Notes: a model not told the origin generated them from the letters alone. A stretch of 64,000 nucleotides of DNA from Beaufortia kweichowensis (GCA_019155185.1 CM032817.1:3652974-3716973); one strand, 5' to 3'; positions 11,711 to 26,397 are shown, counted from the first letter of the stretch. Numbers and translations are program-made.

Positions 11711-14631
11711 TGAGGAATATTTGAAGTGTTTAAATCACTAATGTAAATATTCTCACACATGTTTCTTTAGTGTACTGTCTGTCAGTAATATTCAGAAAAT
11801 ACAAAACATGTAACTTTGAGCAAGGAAGTACTTTGTAGGACAATTACGTAATGATTGGGAGGAAAAACGAATTATACAGTACATACCAAGTCTAGCATAG
11901 CATATAATCTACTAAATTTACCTACTAAATAAAAAATAAAAAAACAGTCTCTGTTCATAATGTAGAGAACATGCAGGCATGCTGTTTTTCAGTGGTACAA
12001 TTACATAATGTACAACTGCGAATAAACAAATGACACAGTGACAAAAAATAAAAATAGTTCAATAAAGGTTTTGAGCTTTTTTAGTCATTATATGGCTAAG
12101 TTCTGTACTAAATAAATGACTAAAAATATTTTATTAACAGTTTTATCATATTGTAATACCATAGTACTGTAATAGATACCATGACACTGAATGAGTAATG
12201 TATTTATATACTATGGTACAGACATTTTAACTTACTACAAAGAATACTATTTAAGTTCCATAATACTATAATAATATCGCCAACAAACAAGTTATTGCAA
12301 TCAAATATTTGGATAATACTTGAACTGCTTCTATTCCATTCAAAATGTCTCTTTCTAATATAATTGTGAGGCACATAAGGCCCATCACAACCTGAGGCTG
12401 AAGTTTCCTTATCTGAGTTAACAGGATTCTCTAGGCTGGACTATAAAATATTATTTGTATTTTTTGGCACTGTGATGCATTATTATTGTTAACAAAGGCC
12501 CATGTGTGTGTGTTTTAAAGGTTGCAATGAGCTGGCTAAACTAGATGTTTGCAATGTCTCATACTAAATAAAATCATTAAGAGGTTTATGACTTTAAGTA
12601 CAATAAGTGTCAATGTAATTAACTAATTTGAATGGGAAATGCTCCAGGTGTGTGTCACCACAAATCTGCAAGGATCGAAAGGCTAGTTTGGTGTCTTGAT
12701 TCGTAATAGTACATAGTGACTTGAGATGTCTTAAAGCTTCAAAAATATGATTAAATGGCTTAAAATGGTGATGATTGAACCAAGCACACCAAACTAATGG
12801 TGTTTGTACCCTACATAAATCCAGCCCATCTTTCAGTCCCTGTGGACCGTTCAAAAGGAATCTGAGGTTAATGGATTTCAGCACAGTCAGTCCATGAATC
12901 AGCTCCTGGCGAACTCTTTGTGTATGTGCATAGATCTCTACAGTTGATTATAAAATCATCTCTGGGCCAGAAACCGGAGCCAATGTACACTCTCATTGAG
13001 AGGTGGATAAATCAAGTTGCTTAGATTTATGGTTGTACCAAAATCAGATGCATTTTGGGAAATTATGAGGTATCGATGTCAGTCATTTTGTCATTTTCAG
13101 GCATTTTCCAGACTTTATCAAGGCAGCTAGGAGAAAGTTTTTGTATTATACATTAAAATATATAACTCAGTGTTTCCAATAAATTGTCAACCAGGCATAT
13201 CCGGCAGATTTTAACTAAAAGTGGGAAATTGGCCTCTGCGTTTGAGCAGGTGGAGATTGTGTGGAAACCATCTGTGGATACCAACTCTGCCAATGTTCTC
13301 CATCTTTAGAAGTAACACATTTCTGATTCTGGTATTCTGATCTTTTTTCAAAAACTTAAAGCACAAATTGAAGTGTTGGCCTTACGACACACCCACAGAC
13401 CACCCCCTGTCCTTTTGTTGACATCTGATTGGCTGACTTGACAACTTCACTTTTTTTCACATGACAACTTTCACAAGCCTTCCATGTTAGTGTCATTAAA
13501 AAGTATTCAGAGATATGTTTTTAAATTCTGTCCAGATATTTACAAACAGAACTGTTTTGTTTTGTGGATTCTGTCAAACAGTAAATGCTTATTTTTATTG
13601 TATGGGCAAAATATTTATTCACAGACCTGATCGTCTATATTCTTTGTGTTTCTGTCATTGAGACAATCACACTTATTATTTACATTCATTTTTTATACAT
13701 TAAACTTTCAGTCCGATCTATTTAAGCCTATCCTGCCCTTAAATGACACATAAAACAAAATTTCTATTGCTCACTTATTAGTCAGACTCTTTTGTCTAAC
13801 CAGAATAAGTCAAGACCTGTTTGTTTCGTCTCTCTCTTATTTTGGACCCAAGGCCTCTTCTTTTCCCAGATCATTCTACAGTTACCATAACCACAACCGC
13901 TCCTGTATTTGTCTAACAATGATCATATTTCCTCACCGATCTGTCATGTGACTCAGTTATATCTCCCTTCAAGTCCGCTGTAAACTGCCTCCTCACTGTA
14001 AATAAATGGGTGTATCACTTTACAAATTTCTGGACTGTATTGACGTAATAGGCCTGTTAGTCAGCAGTAGCTGGGAGTAGGTATATTGCTTGACTAGTAC
14101 TGTGTGTGCACTGGATTTGGTTATTTACTGGTGGATTGACTCACAAAATGAATCTAACTGATAACAAAGACAAACAAAGCCATCTTAGTAAAACTGTACA
14201 ATGCAAACAGTGCACATCAGTGTAGTTATAAAAGAGGGTTTTTTGTTCTTATTTGTATATTGCCAGCCTCCCAGTGCTGAGTGTCATGAATGTACGCTTT
14301 GCTGAATACATAGAAAACTCTCTCTCCGGTTTTTACTCTGAATTCCCATTCACAGATGTCGTTGAGCTTTCTCATAACACAGCTCGAGCGCATCGGAAAG
14401 ACAGTCTCATCGCTCTTTGTTTAGCAGTCAGCTGTGTTCTGTGCTCACCTCTCTGTCACTTAGCTAAGACTCTGGGTCTGTACGGCGCTATACTTTTACT
14501 GACATATATTAAAATATATATCTTTTTTGTTTTTGATATTTTCATTTGAGGTATTTTATTATATTATTATTTATTCATGTTTTTTTATCTTTATATGTGT
14601 TTTTATTATGTTTATTGTTATAAAAAATTAA
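11711..14631. other. Intergenic, AT-rich, no gene recognised
   Basis: No exon, RNA gene or promoter recognised. Around 12140-12260 there is a patch of ACCATAGTACT / CTATGGTAC type palindromic words common in fish repeats. The short ORFs at 12594-12884 (minus) and 14253-14549 (plus) have no domain and AT-biased composition. Several ATTGG or CCAAT words and simple A/T runs are present but unremarkable. Confidence 0.5.
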
Positions 14632-14770
14632 ATTGTCAAATATTTATTCTTGAGTCTTAGACATTTCCATTAATATATAAATTAACATGATTAAATTAAA
14701 CTATAAAATATTACAGTGAATAGAGAAATAACCTAAATCTTCCACCTGTGGAACGGTGACAATCAACAGC
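14632..14770. repeat. Dispersed repeat, copy 1 of 2 in window
   Basis: The segment resembles 54645-54785 over about 130 bases in the same orientation. Shared blocks in order are GTCAAATATTTATTCT, AGTCTTAGAC, TCCAT/ATCAATATAT, CATGATTAAATTA, AGTGAA and CCAC(C/A)TGTGG. The two copies are about 40 kb apart and clearly diverged. I cannot name the family. It has no coding capacity and is probably a piece of an old transposon. Confidence 0.6.
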
Positions 14771-16202
14771 TTAATTTCATAATTTACCGAAGGCCTATAC
14801 GTCTCTGAAACTAGGCATATGTTTCACTTCAGACAGTCTATTAATAAAAACTTTATTCGCACAAGACATCCAGACAATTATTTGCTTATTCTGTCAAAAT
14901 AACAAAAGAAATCACAACCCAGACTAAACAGAAATGTCTCCAAACACTCACAAATAACCAGACAGCTGAACACACAGTTGTGATGTCGTAGCATGTGACC
15001 ATTTCCAGATCAGGATGCTAACGTAGTAAGAAGAAGAACTTTCAGTAACAAAGCCTACACACGTCTTTATGTTTAAATCCACCGATCAGCTGATTCATGT
15101 GTACGCCCTTGTCTATACATACAGCAATGGATGACTGAATGCTTTCCGCAATTGCCTAACAAAGCCAACAATATATGAAATCGCGTTAGCGGTTGAATTC
15201 ACTTGTATAATGCACAGTTCTTTGTATGCAATGTTACATCAGAAGTGAACTTTGACCAGTATGTGGCTGCTTCTCCTTTATAGAGAAGTTGCAAATGTTA
15301 AGTTGATTGTAAAAGGAAGGTTAGTTGTGTTAGTAGGGCACGTTTTTGATCATATGCAAACATGCAAAAAGGCATGCATGTTGGCTAGAAATGAGCCGGC
15401 TTGTGACAGTGTTGCCATTGGCATCTGGGTGTGTATTGCTGTTACATCCCTGATAAGATCAAAGGCTGGTTATTTTCATCAATGTGATAGCAAAACACTC
15501 TGGACCAACCGGGAGTGAGATTGTGTCACAGGAACGTTGGTAACAGGGCATAATCGAAGGGGTGTCTGGGTTCACACAGATAGACTGCCCATATTTGTCA
15601 TCACTAGACTACTAGTCGCCCAGTCCAGAGCACATCCCTCATTTAACACCAGGATCCTTAAAACTTTTATATTTATTCATTTAGCAAAAGCTTTTATCCA
15701 AAGCGACTTACAAATCAGAAAGCATTTAACATTTTGTCTTAACAATTTCCAACAACTGAGCCAACAGTTTCCCTAATGGTCTATCTATAGGTTATTGGAG
15801 GGTAGATATATGTATTGTAGAGCAGATTTATACTTTGACAAGTAATATCAAACATCTCAAGGTTTGAATCCTTCACCATAAAGCCTAAGTTTTGATGCAC
15901 GTAAGCAACATTGTCACCCTGCTGGGAAGGTGGGTGATGGGGTCACACAACCCAGCCAAGCCGTTTAGTGCCATCTAAATGCTATCTCACAACCTAGACC
16001 CTTGCCAAAATTACCTCAGAGGCCAAGAGACCGCTAAAGCTTTTAGTGAATGAGTGATCAAATGATGATCCCCACTCAGACAACAGCTGAGCCTTAACCC
16101 AGTCCGAAAATAGAGTCCATTTCTTCACTTAAATGTATTTAAAGCTGCCACAAGCTAGTATTGCTGGCTAAAGACTAAATAATCACACATTCCAAAACAC
16201 TC
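14771..16202. other. Intergenic stretch with a SINE-tail fragment
   Basis: No gene recognised. The ORFs at 15252-15518 and 15537-15776 have no domain, and the second overlaps a repeat-derived segment. The SINE tail at 15671-15720 is listed separately. Otherwise it is ordinary AT-rich sequence. Confidence 0.45.
15671..15720 (-). repeat. Teleost SINE-like element, tail fragment (minus)
   Basis: Contains the hallmark GCTTTTATCCAAAGCGAC followed by TTACA, the reverse complement of the tail seen in fuller copies at 38560-38665 and 55008-55130. Only the tail remains and the tRNA-like head is not recognisable. This motif is very frequent in cyprinid genomes (established knowledge). The exact family name was not determined. 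Confidence 0.7.
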
Positions 16203-16503
16203 TTAAAGTGATAGTTTCCCCAAAAATAAAAATTATGTCATAATTTTTTCACCCTCGTGTCATTCAAACCCTGTATATGATTCTTTCTTTTCTGGAACAC
16301 AAAAGAAGCTGCAAAACTCTGGTTACCGGCACCCATTGACTTCCATTGTACCTTGTGTCCATACTATGATCTGAATGGGTGACAGTTACCAGCGTTGTTC
16401 TTCTGGGTTCTGCTAAAGCAAGAAAGTCATACAAGTTTGACATGACATGAGGGTGAGTAAATAATTAAAGAATTTTTCTTTTTGGGTGAACTATCCCTTT
16501 AAA
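16203..16503. mobile_element. MITE-like non-autonomous DNA transposon with terminal inverted repeats
   Basis: About 300 bases bounded by TTAAAGTGATAGTTTCCCC on the left and GGGTGAACTATCCCTTTAA on the right, which are imperfect inverted repeats of each other. Inside, the left arm has TCACCCTCGTGTCATTC and the right arm has the matching ATGAGGGTGAGTAAAT, so the whole element folds into a long imperfect hairpin. It has no coding capacity. This palindromic family is abundant in zebrafish and carp genomes and is mobilised in trans by a transposase. Partial copies lie at 26398-26528, 26984-27215 and 35573-35685. Confidence 0.85.
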
Positions 16504-19500
16504 GAGACTCGCATACCCACTTTTTCATACTTAGTTTGCATGAGTACGCAAACCAGTCATCCTTCTGGAGTAGCCTCCTAATTCATACATGCAAAAAATA
16601 AAAGCAGGGCTTGCTTCATTGCAATATGAGCTAAAAATAGGATATATCTGAAGGTGAAGAGGCTAACACTAAAAGACAAAATGAGATGATTTTAAAGCAC
16701 AAAAAGAAGCTTAGCTCTAGCAAGTTTTCAGATGACAATGTTTTCGACAAATACATTCTCGTTTATGTACTTCTGCACATTTCTGATGAGGAAGTGCTTA
16801 TGCCCACTCATTACCATGGTTACAGTTGCTTGCGCAACTACTTTGAGAGTGCAGTGGGCAACATGAGAGTCAGGCAATTCATCAGCTTTTCCATTAGCAA
16901 TTACTGGCATATTCTGATTCAGGTGAAAACAGCAGTATTTTATGAAATGTAGTGAGCATCTGCAGAGGAGAATCTAAGACATTAACAATAGCCATTTTGC
17001 ACAGAAGTGTATAATTGTGTTATCAGCTTCAGTTGATAAGTGGCACCTTCACGATGTTAGAGAGTTTCTTTTGCAGAAGAGCTCTTGAGTTCCTTTAATT
17101 ACCGCTACTTTTCTCAAAGAAATAAAGACACAGAGAGATCTGAGGATGCTGGGTAAAAAGCGATATCCAGCTTCAATCAGCTGGAGTTGCCGATGTGTTG
17201 TCTCAAGGGGCTGTGTGTCCTCAAACTGACTCTTTTTGCAATAGACCAAAGCTCATGTGTGCTAAAACACTTAAATTGTCCACTGCTCTTTAAAAACAAC
17301 ATCAACAACATTTTTAGTAGCATCAACAATACATTATTCTAGGCTTAGAAACAGAGGTCTGTGAGATCATTTGTTTCACAGAATGACTAATGATATGAAT
17401 ATATGAACATTATTACAGTGAATATATTTAATGCCGTAAATAATTTTTTTTATAGTCGAAAAGTTGAAGCTGCGGTTCATAACTCTTGCTTTAATATCTC
17501 TGTTTAAAACAAAAAATTGCAATTTACTTTGTGTACTTATATTTATGTGGTTTGATGTCAAATGATGCCGAACTATCATTTACAGTGAAATCATACCCAA
17601 AATTTTCACTATTATAAGCTTACCATTGCAAATTGAAGTAAGGTAGGAGACAATTTTTAACATTTTTTATGTACTAATTAAATGATTGACGTATATGTTT
17701 GCAACCTGTTCCTTTGAAGATGCCTTATACAGTATATACATTTTAAATACCCTACGCATATGTTTTATGACTTATATATGTTTATACTATATGTTTTATG
17801 CCAACGTTTGACATGCATGGCCTGAGAAAGCAGCCATTGTTTCCCAAAGGACTGATTTCTACAACCAGGTGTCAGACTCCATAACAAATAGTTGGTGACA
17901 CCAGTTAAACAGTTTACAATCACCTGTTTTATAACCTTTTAACCTTGAGACATTCCTAACTGTAATATGTCCCCAGAAAGGTCACATTCTCCATGGCTGG
18001 GTTACTAGGTTAGTCATACCGCATGATTAAATTACAGTTTAAAGTCTCCAGTTTTGAAAGAAAACATGCTGCATGACTTTGCTGCATGTCTTTCCTCCTA
18101 CACTAGCTGTAAATATAAAAAGAATCGACACTTCTGCCCATTGTTCCTCTCTGTTTCTCTAGAATTGACTTTTACTCACACTTTACACACAAGGACTAAG
18201 CTGGCTTTTAAACTCAATAGTGCTCATTCATTGAATTAACGGGGTGCTAAATGCTTTATCATTGTGTATTAAAAGGTTTTATTCATTATTAAACCAAAGG
18301 CCAAACCCATTGTAACCAACTTCAGACAGATAGCTAATGATTTTAACAGCCAAGATCAAACCAAGAGGCATATGTCATGTATGCCAAAGGGACTGTTAGG
18401 ACAGGGTTTAAATATAGTGACTTGGCTAAACTAGGTCAAGGTTGTCTGTAGTGGAGACAGATAGTATGTCTTTTGAACTCATATATTGAATCAAAACCCT
18501 ACTAAAAATAAAAAATAGAAGTTAAAATAAAATGACTTTCCTTACATTAAAATTACATATACAGCCCAACTGTATACAGTATCTACACAGTTGTGAAGTG
18601 TGTACAGTATCAGCAACTGATCATATGACCTCTATTGTTTTCATTTCTATTGGTAGTCACTGGATTGCATCGCTGATCATTTTCATAAAGGTAAACAGTG
18701 TGTCACACAATTTCTTATGTCATCTTAAATCAAACTCTAGACTTGTTCGTGTAACAAAACTCTCTTCAAAACAACACGCTGTTATTTAACCAGCATAGGA
18801 GTTTGGAATAAAAATATATTTCACTTTGATTGGATCTTACCTTTTAAAAAAATGATGATCACACCCACATGCCATACCAGATCTGACTTCGTTTCTTCAG
18901 CTAAACACAAACAAATTTCTTTTAAAACGTTGTCAAAACAGTTCCAAAAAGCATGCACATTCATCATTAAAGTAATCCATATTTATCCAATGTGGTTAAT
19001 AAATGTCTTTTGAAGCCAAACAATATGTCTGTAGGAGAAAATGATTCATATTTTGCATTAATTTAATGGAAAAATTAGGTCTAAATTCAAATATGGCATC
19101 ACGCTGATAACTTAAAATCTCACTGGTTCTTGCATGATGAGATCCAATAAGATTAGAAATTTTCAAAGTTCCACCATAACATCTCAGTCATTGGTTTAAA
19201 ATCTTTCTCATCTTCTGATTGACTAAATCAGAAGTCACACAGACAGGTTATTGACTTTGGAGACATGGTTAGGGCACAGGGTCAGATTCATCTAGAAGCT
19301 CAACAGTGGTCAATGTGTTTAGCTTATTTACCTGTTGAAGACTGACGGCTCTCAAATTGCAGTGGAATCTATCAGCGGCCTGTGACAAGTTCAGATCTGC
19401 TCCTGACTGCTGTATTGTGCTTATGTATGTGTGACATGGCACCTGCAAAACCAGTCATTGTGTTACTCCTCAAACTCCCCTGGGCACTTCCACTGTCAAC

Positions 19501-22500
19501 ACATCATAAATCAGATATGCTTACAAATGCACAGATGCACATGCCAAAACATATAAACATACACACACCTTATGACACAACATATGAATCCTATACAAGG
19601 CAACTCTATAATTAAACATATCACCTACTCGGACTATCAAAAACAAATAACCTGCACATGAATACCTCGAATAACTATAGCACTTACATAATACACAGAC
19701 AGACAAAGGACAAGTATTGTCTCTTGCTCCACCTTTAAGAGGTTGCATGATTAAATTCACTAATAAAAACAAAATAATATGAATAGTTCACATTCACAAG
19801 AACTGTATGTTCACCATAAACGAATATCGTCAGATTATCTTAAACCTCCATGTTGCAACTGTAAGAAAAGTGCACAATGGGCTTGTGACCATAATGATGG
19901 AAAAAAGGAAAACTACTAAACACAAACAAACATGACATGAGAAGTTAGCCCATAGAGCAGCCAAAGATAAACATTCTGGTATATTTTAAGATGTGCTGTG
20001 ACATCATCGTGACAACCTCCAGCGACGGGCAGTGGCTTAAAATAGCCGAAATGTCAAAGCGCTGGTACATATATGTCCATGAGCGAAGTCCGGCATTCCA
20101 GAGATAACAGCAGATGGCTAGCAGATTCTGTCCTCTTCACGAGAAACAATAACAGCCCGCACACGCTTTTGTATTCCACAAATACAAATATGTCCTTTAG
20201 GCCGAGGGGGAAGGGACCTTTTCATAGTGTATATGAAGTACTGACCTTTTACCCCAAATGTCCTGGTGGAAAAAGTATTCAAATACAAGAAAAAAATTTG
20301 AGCCAGTATGAGACAAAAATCTGAGTTAGTAACATTAAAGTCATAAGGCGGCAAAAACGTGATGTATGTAATAACCTGCTAAATAATGCAATATATGATG
20401 TGCCATACAGTACTGCCTTCAATCTGTAAAATCAATTTAAATAATATTAAAATATACTTTATACAGTAACTAATATATGTTTCACATTCTTTCCTGAAAA
20501 TGTTATTATACTATGTTTCACAAAAATTCCCTGTCTCTCTGCATCAACCTAAAATTTTGACTATTCATAACTTTTAAAATAATAAAATCATTCAGTAATT
20601 GGAAACCTTGGAGGTAAGGTAAGACAAGGAAAATGTTTAGAAAAATTGTTAGAATTTATCTGATCTTTAAGTAGTTACATATTTGTTTTATGGAAATTTA
20701 CTGACTGCACTGTTTTGTTCATTTTACAAAATAGAGAAGTAATTTCACTTCCCTAATCTTCCCGAGTCTTTTTTAGAGATGTTGTTATATGGTTAAATTA
20801 CAACCGCTGATGGTTATATTATTGACATGCTTTTCACTAAGCCCAAAAGAGATGAGCTGAAACGACTATAAAAAGTAGAAAAAAATGACTTTTGACCATG
20901 CAAAATTACTATCTCAAAATGTTGCACTAATTCATAATAAAAAAAATTTTTTTGTCTTTATTTTAATTCTGCCAGCATTAATCTCCTTTATGCCCTACTT
21001 AGGGATGTGCACATAGATTTTTATCATCGGTTATTTCTACATCTACGTCTGCTAATAACTGCTATGGTACTTTTGCAGCCACAACCATCTGTGTATGTGG
21101 CAAAAGTTTTTTGTTCCCTGCACCTCCTCTTCAGTAAGTCATCATATCATGCGTTTCTCTGATGCGCATGAATAGATTCCCAAAGCTTACTGTGCCTCGG
21201 AGAAAAAAGAGAAAGAGAAGGAGGGGAAGAAAAGACAGTCGACATCATCCATCCTGGCCTTTTAAGGAAAGCTCCTGTGGAGTCTATAAGGAGTTGGCCT
21301 AGTTTCACACACACTCGCTATAATTACTGAAAAAAGGATACACTGCGTAAAACCAACAGCTGAAGAGTACATTTATATGGATAAAATACAAAAAAATGCA
21401 TGAAAAATACATAAGACGAATATACATGATGCTCCATGCAAAAAAAACTTGAGAATACATGTTGTTCATGCAAAACATGTTCTTGAGACACATCCGCAAC
21501 ATTTTTTAAAAGTGTCAGAAGTCTCTGAATGTTGCATCACATTGGGCTGGTTGAGATGCTTAAACAAAGCCAATAAGCAACGTTTTAAAAGCACAACGGG
21601 GAAGCAATAGCTAATGCTTTCTAGTTCAACAACGCATATATTCTGCTTATTTATATTTCATTCTGTTTCTGTCTTGCGTTCATTTCTTAATAGAGGAACA
21701 GACCGAGCACATTTAGTGCGGTACACATAAACCTGGTGTTTTTGCGGGAATATGAATCATTATGTTTCCACAGGTCGCTGTAATGCTGCCCATCAGATAA
21801 CCATCACAGCAATGACTCAGCCGAGACCCGACACAAAGCGGTGATGAGAAACAAGGTGAGGTAACACTGGGGCCAATTTTCCCATTATGCTCGATGGCAA
21901 TTTGGAGAGCATCTATTATATGTAAAATCCAAACTGCTCTTAGTTTAAAAATTTACAATGGAGTATGACTTAAGAAAGCATGTCAGCATGAGTTTCTGCA
22001 TGATTTTGGTCCAACATGATAGAACTGGTATCAGAGACAGCTGCAGTGGCAGGCTGCAATGTGTCAAATGTGAACCAAAAATAACCAAATTAACACTGTG
22101 GCTTAGTCTGTATTATTATGAAAATCCCGTCTGAGACTCGACGCATACAAGCATACGTCAATATTTACTGCTGCTATGGGACGGCAGAGCTCATTCTGAG
22201 TCATATACAACAAGGTTTATTGTCATCTCTACTCACAAAATGTATTAAAGTTCAAAACGTAACTTATCCATGCAGCTTGTTGAAGAGACATTTTGTTCAC
22301 AATTAAACATACAATTTCAAGGAACACCTGCATAGCAACGCCCTGGAAACCACTCACAACCATGCTGCTGGCATCAGAGACATTATTTATTCTTTAAAAA
22401 CATTTCAATATCATGTATGATTATCACTTGTGAAACTAAGATTATCTTTTTTTTAACTTTCACATTTATTAAACTTATTAAAGGAGGTTGCAGGAGTCAT

Positions 22501-23361
22501 TTGAGGTTGCAAAGTCTTTTCAGACAAGCACTGGGAGATATAAGACCTGTTGCTTTTATCATTATTTCTGTTGCCTGGTAAACAGCGATTCACACTTAAT
22601 CACACTGTCTCTGAATCTTCTCTCTGGGATGTCGCTTTTCTGCTTATTAAGCAGTGCCCAAACAGTGCTTCCCTGTTGCCATGCCAACAGCGGTACTGTA
22701 TCCTCCCACCTCCACACTTGGCAGACCTTCGAAGGCAGAGAGAAACTTCAATTACTTTTTCTCCTCCTGCAGTACCTATTACGGTCAAACGAGATGCCGT
22801 GGCAAGCAGAGAAAAACGTTTGGGCGAGCGTAAATCTGCGCTCATCATCTAGTCCAGGGGTCACGGGGTCGCCCCTTCAGGTGATGTGTTTCCATAGCGC
22901 TGTGCACACAGAGGAAAAACCCATATATGGCTAGTTCTTTATTTATTACATTCTCCTGCCTTTCACTAGGTAACCGCATGACAGCCGGGCCTGACTGCAC
23001 TAGCTCGGGCCGTCTCCTCTACTGTTTATGCTTTGGCAAATATTCCTCTCGTCCATGTATGAACTGGGGCAGATATATGATGATTGTGCAGAACCCAGAG
23101 CCTTGACGTATAGTCTTAAGCATACCATAACCTTAGCAGTAATGTAAAGGGGTTTAATGAGAGGCCGTCCTGAAGGCTGGAGAATGTTTATAGTGGCTGA
23201 CAGTTTAGAACACACAAAGATGACACACGACAGCAAGTCGTGTGTGAGAGGAAATCTGGGAATGTTTTATTTTTGCATACTGCACAATACATATTGTATA
23301 TTTCCTACTATTTTTTTAAATACACATTATGAGTAGACATTTCAGATCATAGCGAACCATA
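16504..23361. other. Intergenic, no gene recognised
   Basis: Nearly 7 kb of AT-rich DNA in which no exon with flanking splice signals was recognised. Scattered ORFs of 60-148 codons (for example 22488-22934) have no domain and overlap one another in several frames. A transposon-derived patch lies at about 18950-19060 (separate entry). A CA/TA-rich stretch near 19525-19580 makes a cysteine-rich minus frame that is not a gene. The patch at 22640-22930 is less AT-rich and could be regulatory, but shows no decisive motif. Confidence 0.45.
18950..19060. repeat. Transposon-derived fragment
   Basis: Contains CATTAAAGTAATCCATAT, then GTGGTTAATAAATG and TCTTTTGAAGCCAAACAAT. These are successive words I recognise from the interior of a common cyprinid DNA-transposon repeat. 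No terminal repeats are visible and there is no coding potential. The family call is from memory and moderate at best. Confidence 0.45.
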
Positions 23362-23706
23362 CGTTTTAGGTTTTATTTGTGGTACACAAGTATAGTAACC
23401 ACAAATGTACTATAGTGTCACAAAAATTACTATAGGTATTTGTAGTAAAACTATGGTTATAAATGGTCATCAATCTGACAATCTACTACACTTTTACTAT
23501 AATAAAACTTAAACAAAATTATTTTTGTAAGGGAGGCAGATTTAAAAATACTCATTACTGTAGCCAGTGTATTTTAAATTATTATATAAAGTGGTCAAAA
23601 ATTTGTCATAATTATTACTTCTTAATGGTATTAAAAATACACTTCCAAATGCACTTTCAAAGCAAAATAATATTCATAATTGTCAACCACCTGCATAACA
23701 CAATTT
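23362..23706. repeat. Dispersed repeat (TACAAATGCC/CTGCATAACACAATT type), copy 1
   Basis: Shares an ordered set of blocks with 34035-34320: tracts about 'actatggtta/gtggttttactac', then ACACTT(C/A)CAAA, CACTTTCAAA, AATTGTCA and CCTGCATAACACAATT at the right end. A third, partial relative lies at 60021-60155. The copies are noncoding and diverged. The ORF 23463-23708 is AT-rich repeat sequence, not a gene. Probably a nonautonomous DNA transposon of unknown family. Confidence 0.65.
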
Positions 23707-26397
23707 AAAAAAACTGTAAGTTCTGTTTTATCCATTGATACATATTTTTAGGCTTTAATGTTTGTATTCTGTGGTAAAAAATTTATAAAAGCTGTGCATC
23801 ATGCCTAAAAACTCCCATAAGACGTGATTTATTGCTGTCTAGTACATTTTTGTCTTATTATTTTTTTGCATATACAATCTCTGATAATCTCACCTCTAAA
23901 CGACCAATAAAAACTAAACAAACTGTATTTGGTTGTTTACTGTCAGGCAGCTTTTCCTGTCTAAGTGGGCGTTTTTTGCACAGTTTAACTCTGCGAGACT
24001 AGGCCACTTATCACTTGGTTTGAGCCCTTAACGTCATGACGTCACAAATCAATCCAGCATGTCTAAGCGCATTTCTTGAGGATGCACTGAGGTAAGCAAG
24101 TAATGCAAATGACCCCCAGTGCTGGAAAGACTCGACACAAATGAAAGCTTGCTCTTAACAGCACACAGTTTTAAAATCAATACCTAAGCCTAGTGCTTTA
24201 CTTTATCTCTCAATGCACACACAGGGGCTGCGTATGTAATCACAGAAGTGTGTATTTGTACAACTAAGATGGTCGTTCGTATAATTGCCCACAAACTTAA
24301 AGACATTAAAGAAGCAAAAGCTAGAAACACAGTGAAAAGGCACCGAGGGATGGTTGGGGGGGAGGTGACGGACGTTTGGAGCGATTCTCTAAACAGATAA
24401 TGGCAAAAAACAGATCCAAGAAAGAAAAAGAGGACAGGTTAGTGTAATTTACGGTAAACTGAGTAAGTAGACAAAAATAACTGTGTGTGCCCTGATAAGA
24501 AGTAGCTATTGGTAAAGGGTAAAAGTATAAAAATAGAAAGTTAACTGTCACACAGGAATAAATAAATTTGTGTCAATAAGATTTCATGAATCTTTTAATG
24601 ATTTATGTTTTATTTGATTTGATTGTTTGTTGTCCTTAATGATAATAGTGCATTAATATTATTATTATTATTATTTCATTTCTATTATTAGTAATAATAA
24701 TTACTATTTTTATTACTTTTATCATTTTATAATTTCAATAAAGCTTCTTAAATCTTTCTGACTTCATAGCACTAATTTTTCTAATGACAAGGAATGCCAA
24801 CTTTCCAATAATTTCTAATAACAATGCAGTCTCAGTGATATTTTGGTCTCAGAAATGCTTGGGTCTGCCCATCAATATTTTCTTTATATAGTATATATTA
24901 TTTTTTTGGCTTCCAGGTTAAAATTGCATATCCGATCGCTTGGAAAATGATTAGCACATCTCTCTTAAACAGGTCACATTTCATTTGACTCTGTAACACA
25001 AACAGTGCGGTGTGTTTTTTTATTCTTAAGGGTATTGCCTTAGCAAGATCTATTAAAAAGATAGTGGTGACCTCATCCTGGATCACGGCTCTTACTTCAA
25101 GACACTTTAAACATGGGTTGTGGTGTCAGGGAGATGTCTGTGACGGTAAAAGAAGCCAGGTGCCTGTTCGGCTCTATAAACAGCTCAAGGCGCTCTGGTG
25201 ATGTCAGACAGAAAGGTAAGGGTATGAGTCATGCTACCGTGTACAGATTCCCATGATGATATCTGTCTACTCATACCCATCCATTGAATCAACCAATCCT
25301 CTTTCAAAGACTCAATACAGAGGGCAGGACATCTTCCATTACTCCACCTTCAGTAGATAAGGATGTCCATACACAGCAATTTAATCTTCATGTTCAAATA
25401 CTGCTTTTGAATGATAGATTCCAAGATGGGAAGGCATCAAAGCAACATCCAAATCCAATGTTGTCTTAACTTTCTATCTCTTGAAATACTTGATCTAATA
25501 AAATCTGATTGATTTGTGAAGGCAGCAAAGATGTATCCTTTACTACCTTTGACATCCTAATAACCCGTGTGTCCACACAGAAAAGCCAAATCATTAAAAG
25601 TGTGTCTACATAGTTGCCGCGTATGTATGCCACTCACAAAGTGACACAGCATTGCTGTTTTCTACAGGACACTACCTTGAAATCTTTCACCAAGAGAATT
25701 TCTTGACCATGTATTTCCTCTGTCCCGTGCGACCGGCAGCGTTGTTCTCATGTCCTCTCTCAGAAAGCTCAGCGGTAGTGGTGAATGGTTTGCACTCTGC
25801 GGTCAAATCTGACCTCGGGTCAAGACTGTGTCGGTCTGAAACACATCAGCAACATGAGGAATGAATATTGCACTCCCTCCAAAAGTTTTAGTATTATTTT
25901 TAACGTCACTGTTAAAAATGGCAGTTTATAACTAGGCATAAGTGAATAGCACATCACATGTTTAAGGATATGGTATTATTGAGTGTCCTATTCGTATCTC
26001 CATGACAACAGCAAATTTCATCTTCATGAATCTGTCTGCTATGGGACACAGCAACCATTTCCAGGCTTATATACTAATAAGGGTTGTGCTGCATGGAGTG
26101 AAAAAATGCTTGGAGTCGACTTGGCGATCTAACTGCCAGTATTGGATCAATACCAGCCATTTACCATAAGTGAATCAGATCAGGGCAAGCAGTGTAAAGC
26201 AAGCTTATTTCATTAGCTGCTACATCACCCAGAATGTGTTAGACAATGTGTGCTACAGTATACAACCACAGTCCATATTCACATTCAGAGAATGTGATGA
26301 CCAACTAAACAAGTCTTAGTATACATAGTAAATGGGGTTTACATCATTTATACAACAACAGAAAAGAATATATTTTGAGAAAAGTCTGGTTTTGACT
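23707..26397. other. Intergenic, no gene recognised
   Basis: No exon recognised. It contains a perfect CRE (TGACGTCA) at 24037-24044 preceded by an overlapping ACGTCA, and an ATT trinucleotide microsatellite at 24655-24676. The remaining sequence is AT-rich with short ORFs that lack domains or splice context. Confidence 0.45.
24655..24676. repeat. (ATT)n microsatellite
   Basis: About seven ATT units in a row, followed by a looser run of ATT/AAT words to about 24720. Simple-sequence repeat without coding significance. Confidence 0.8.

Noticed and set aside
22488..22934. 148-codon plus frame
   Set aside because: Three overlapping frames on two strands and no domain; composition effect.
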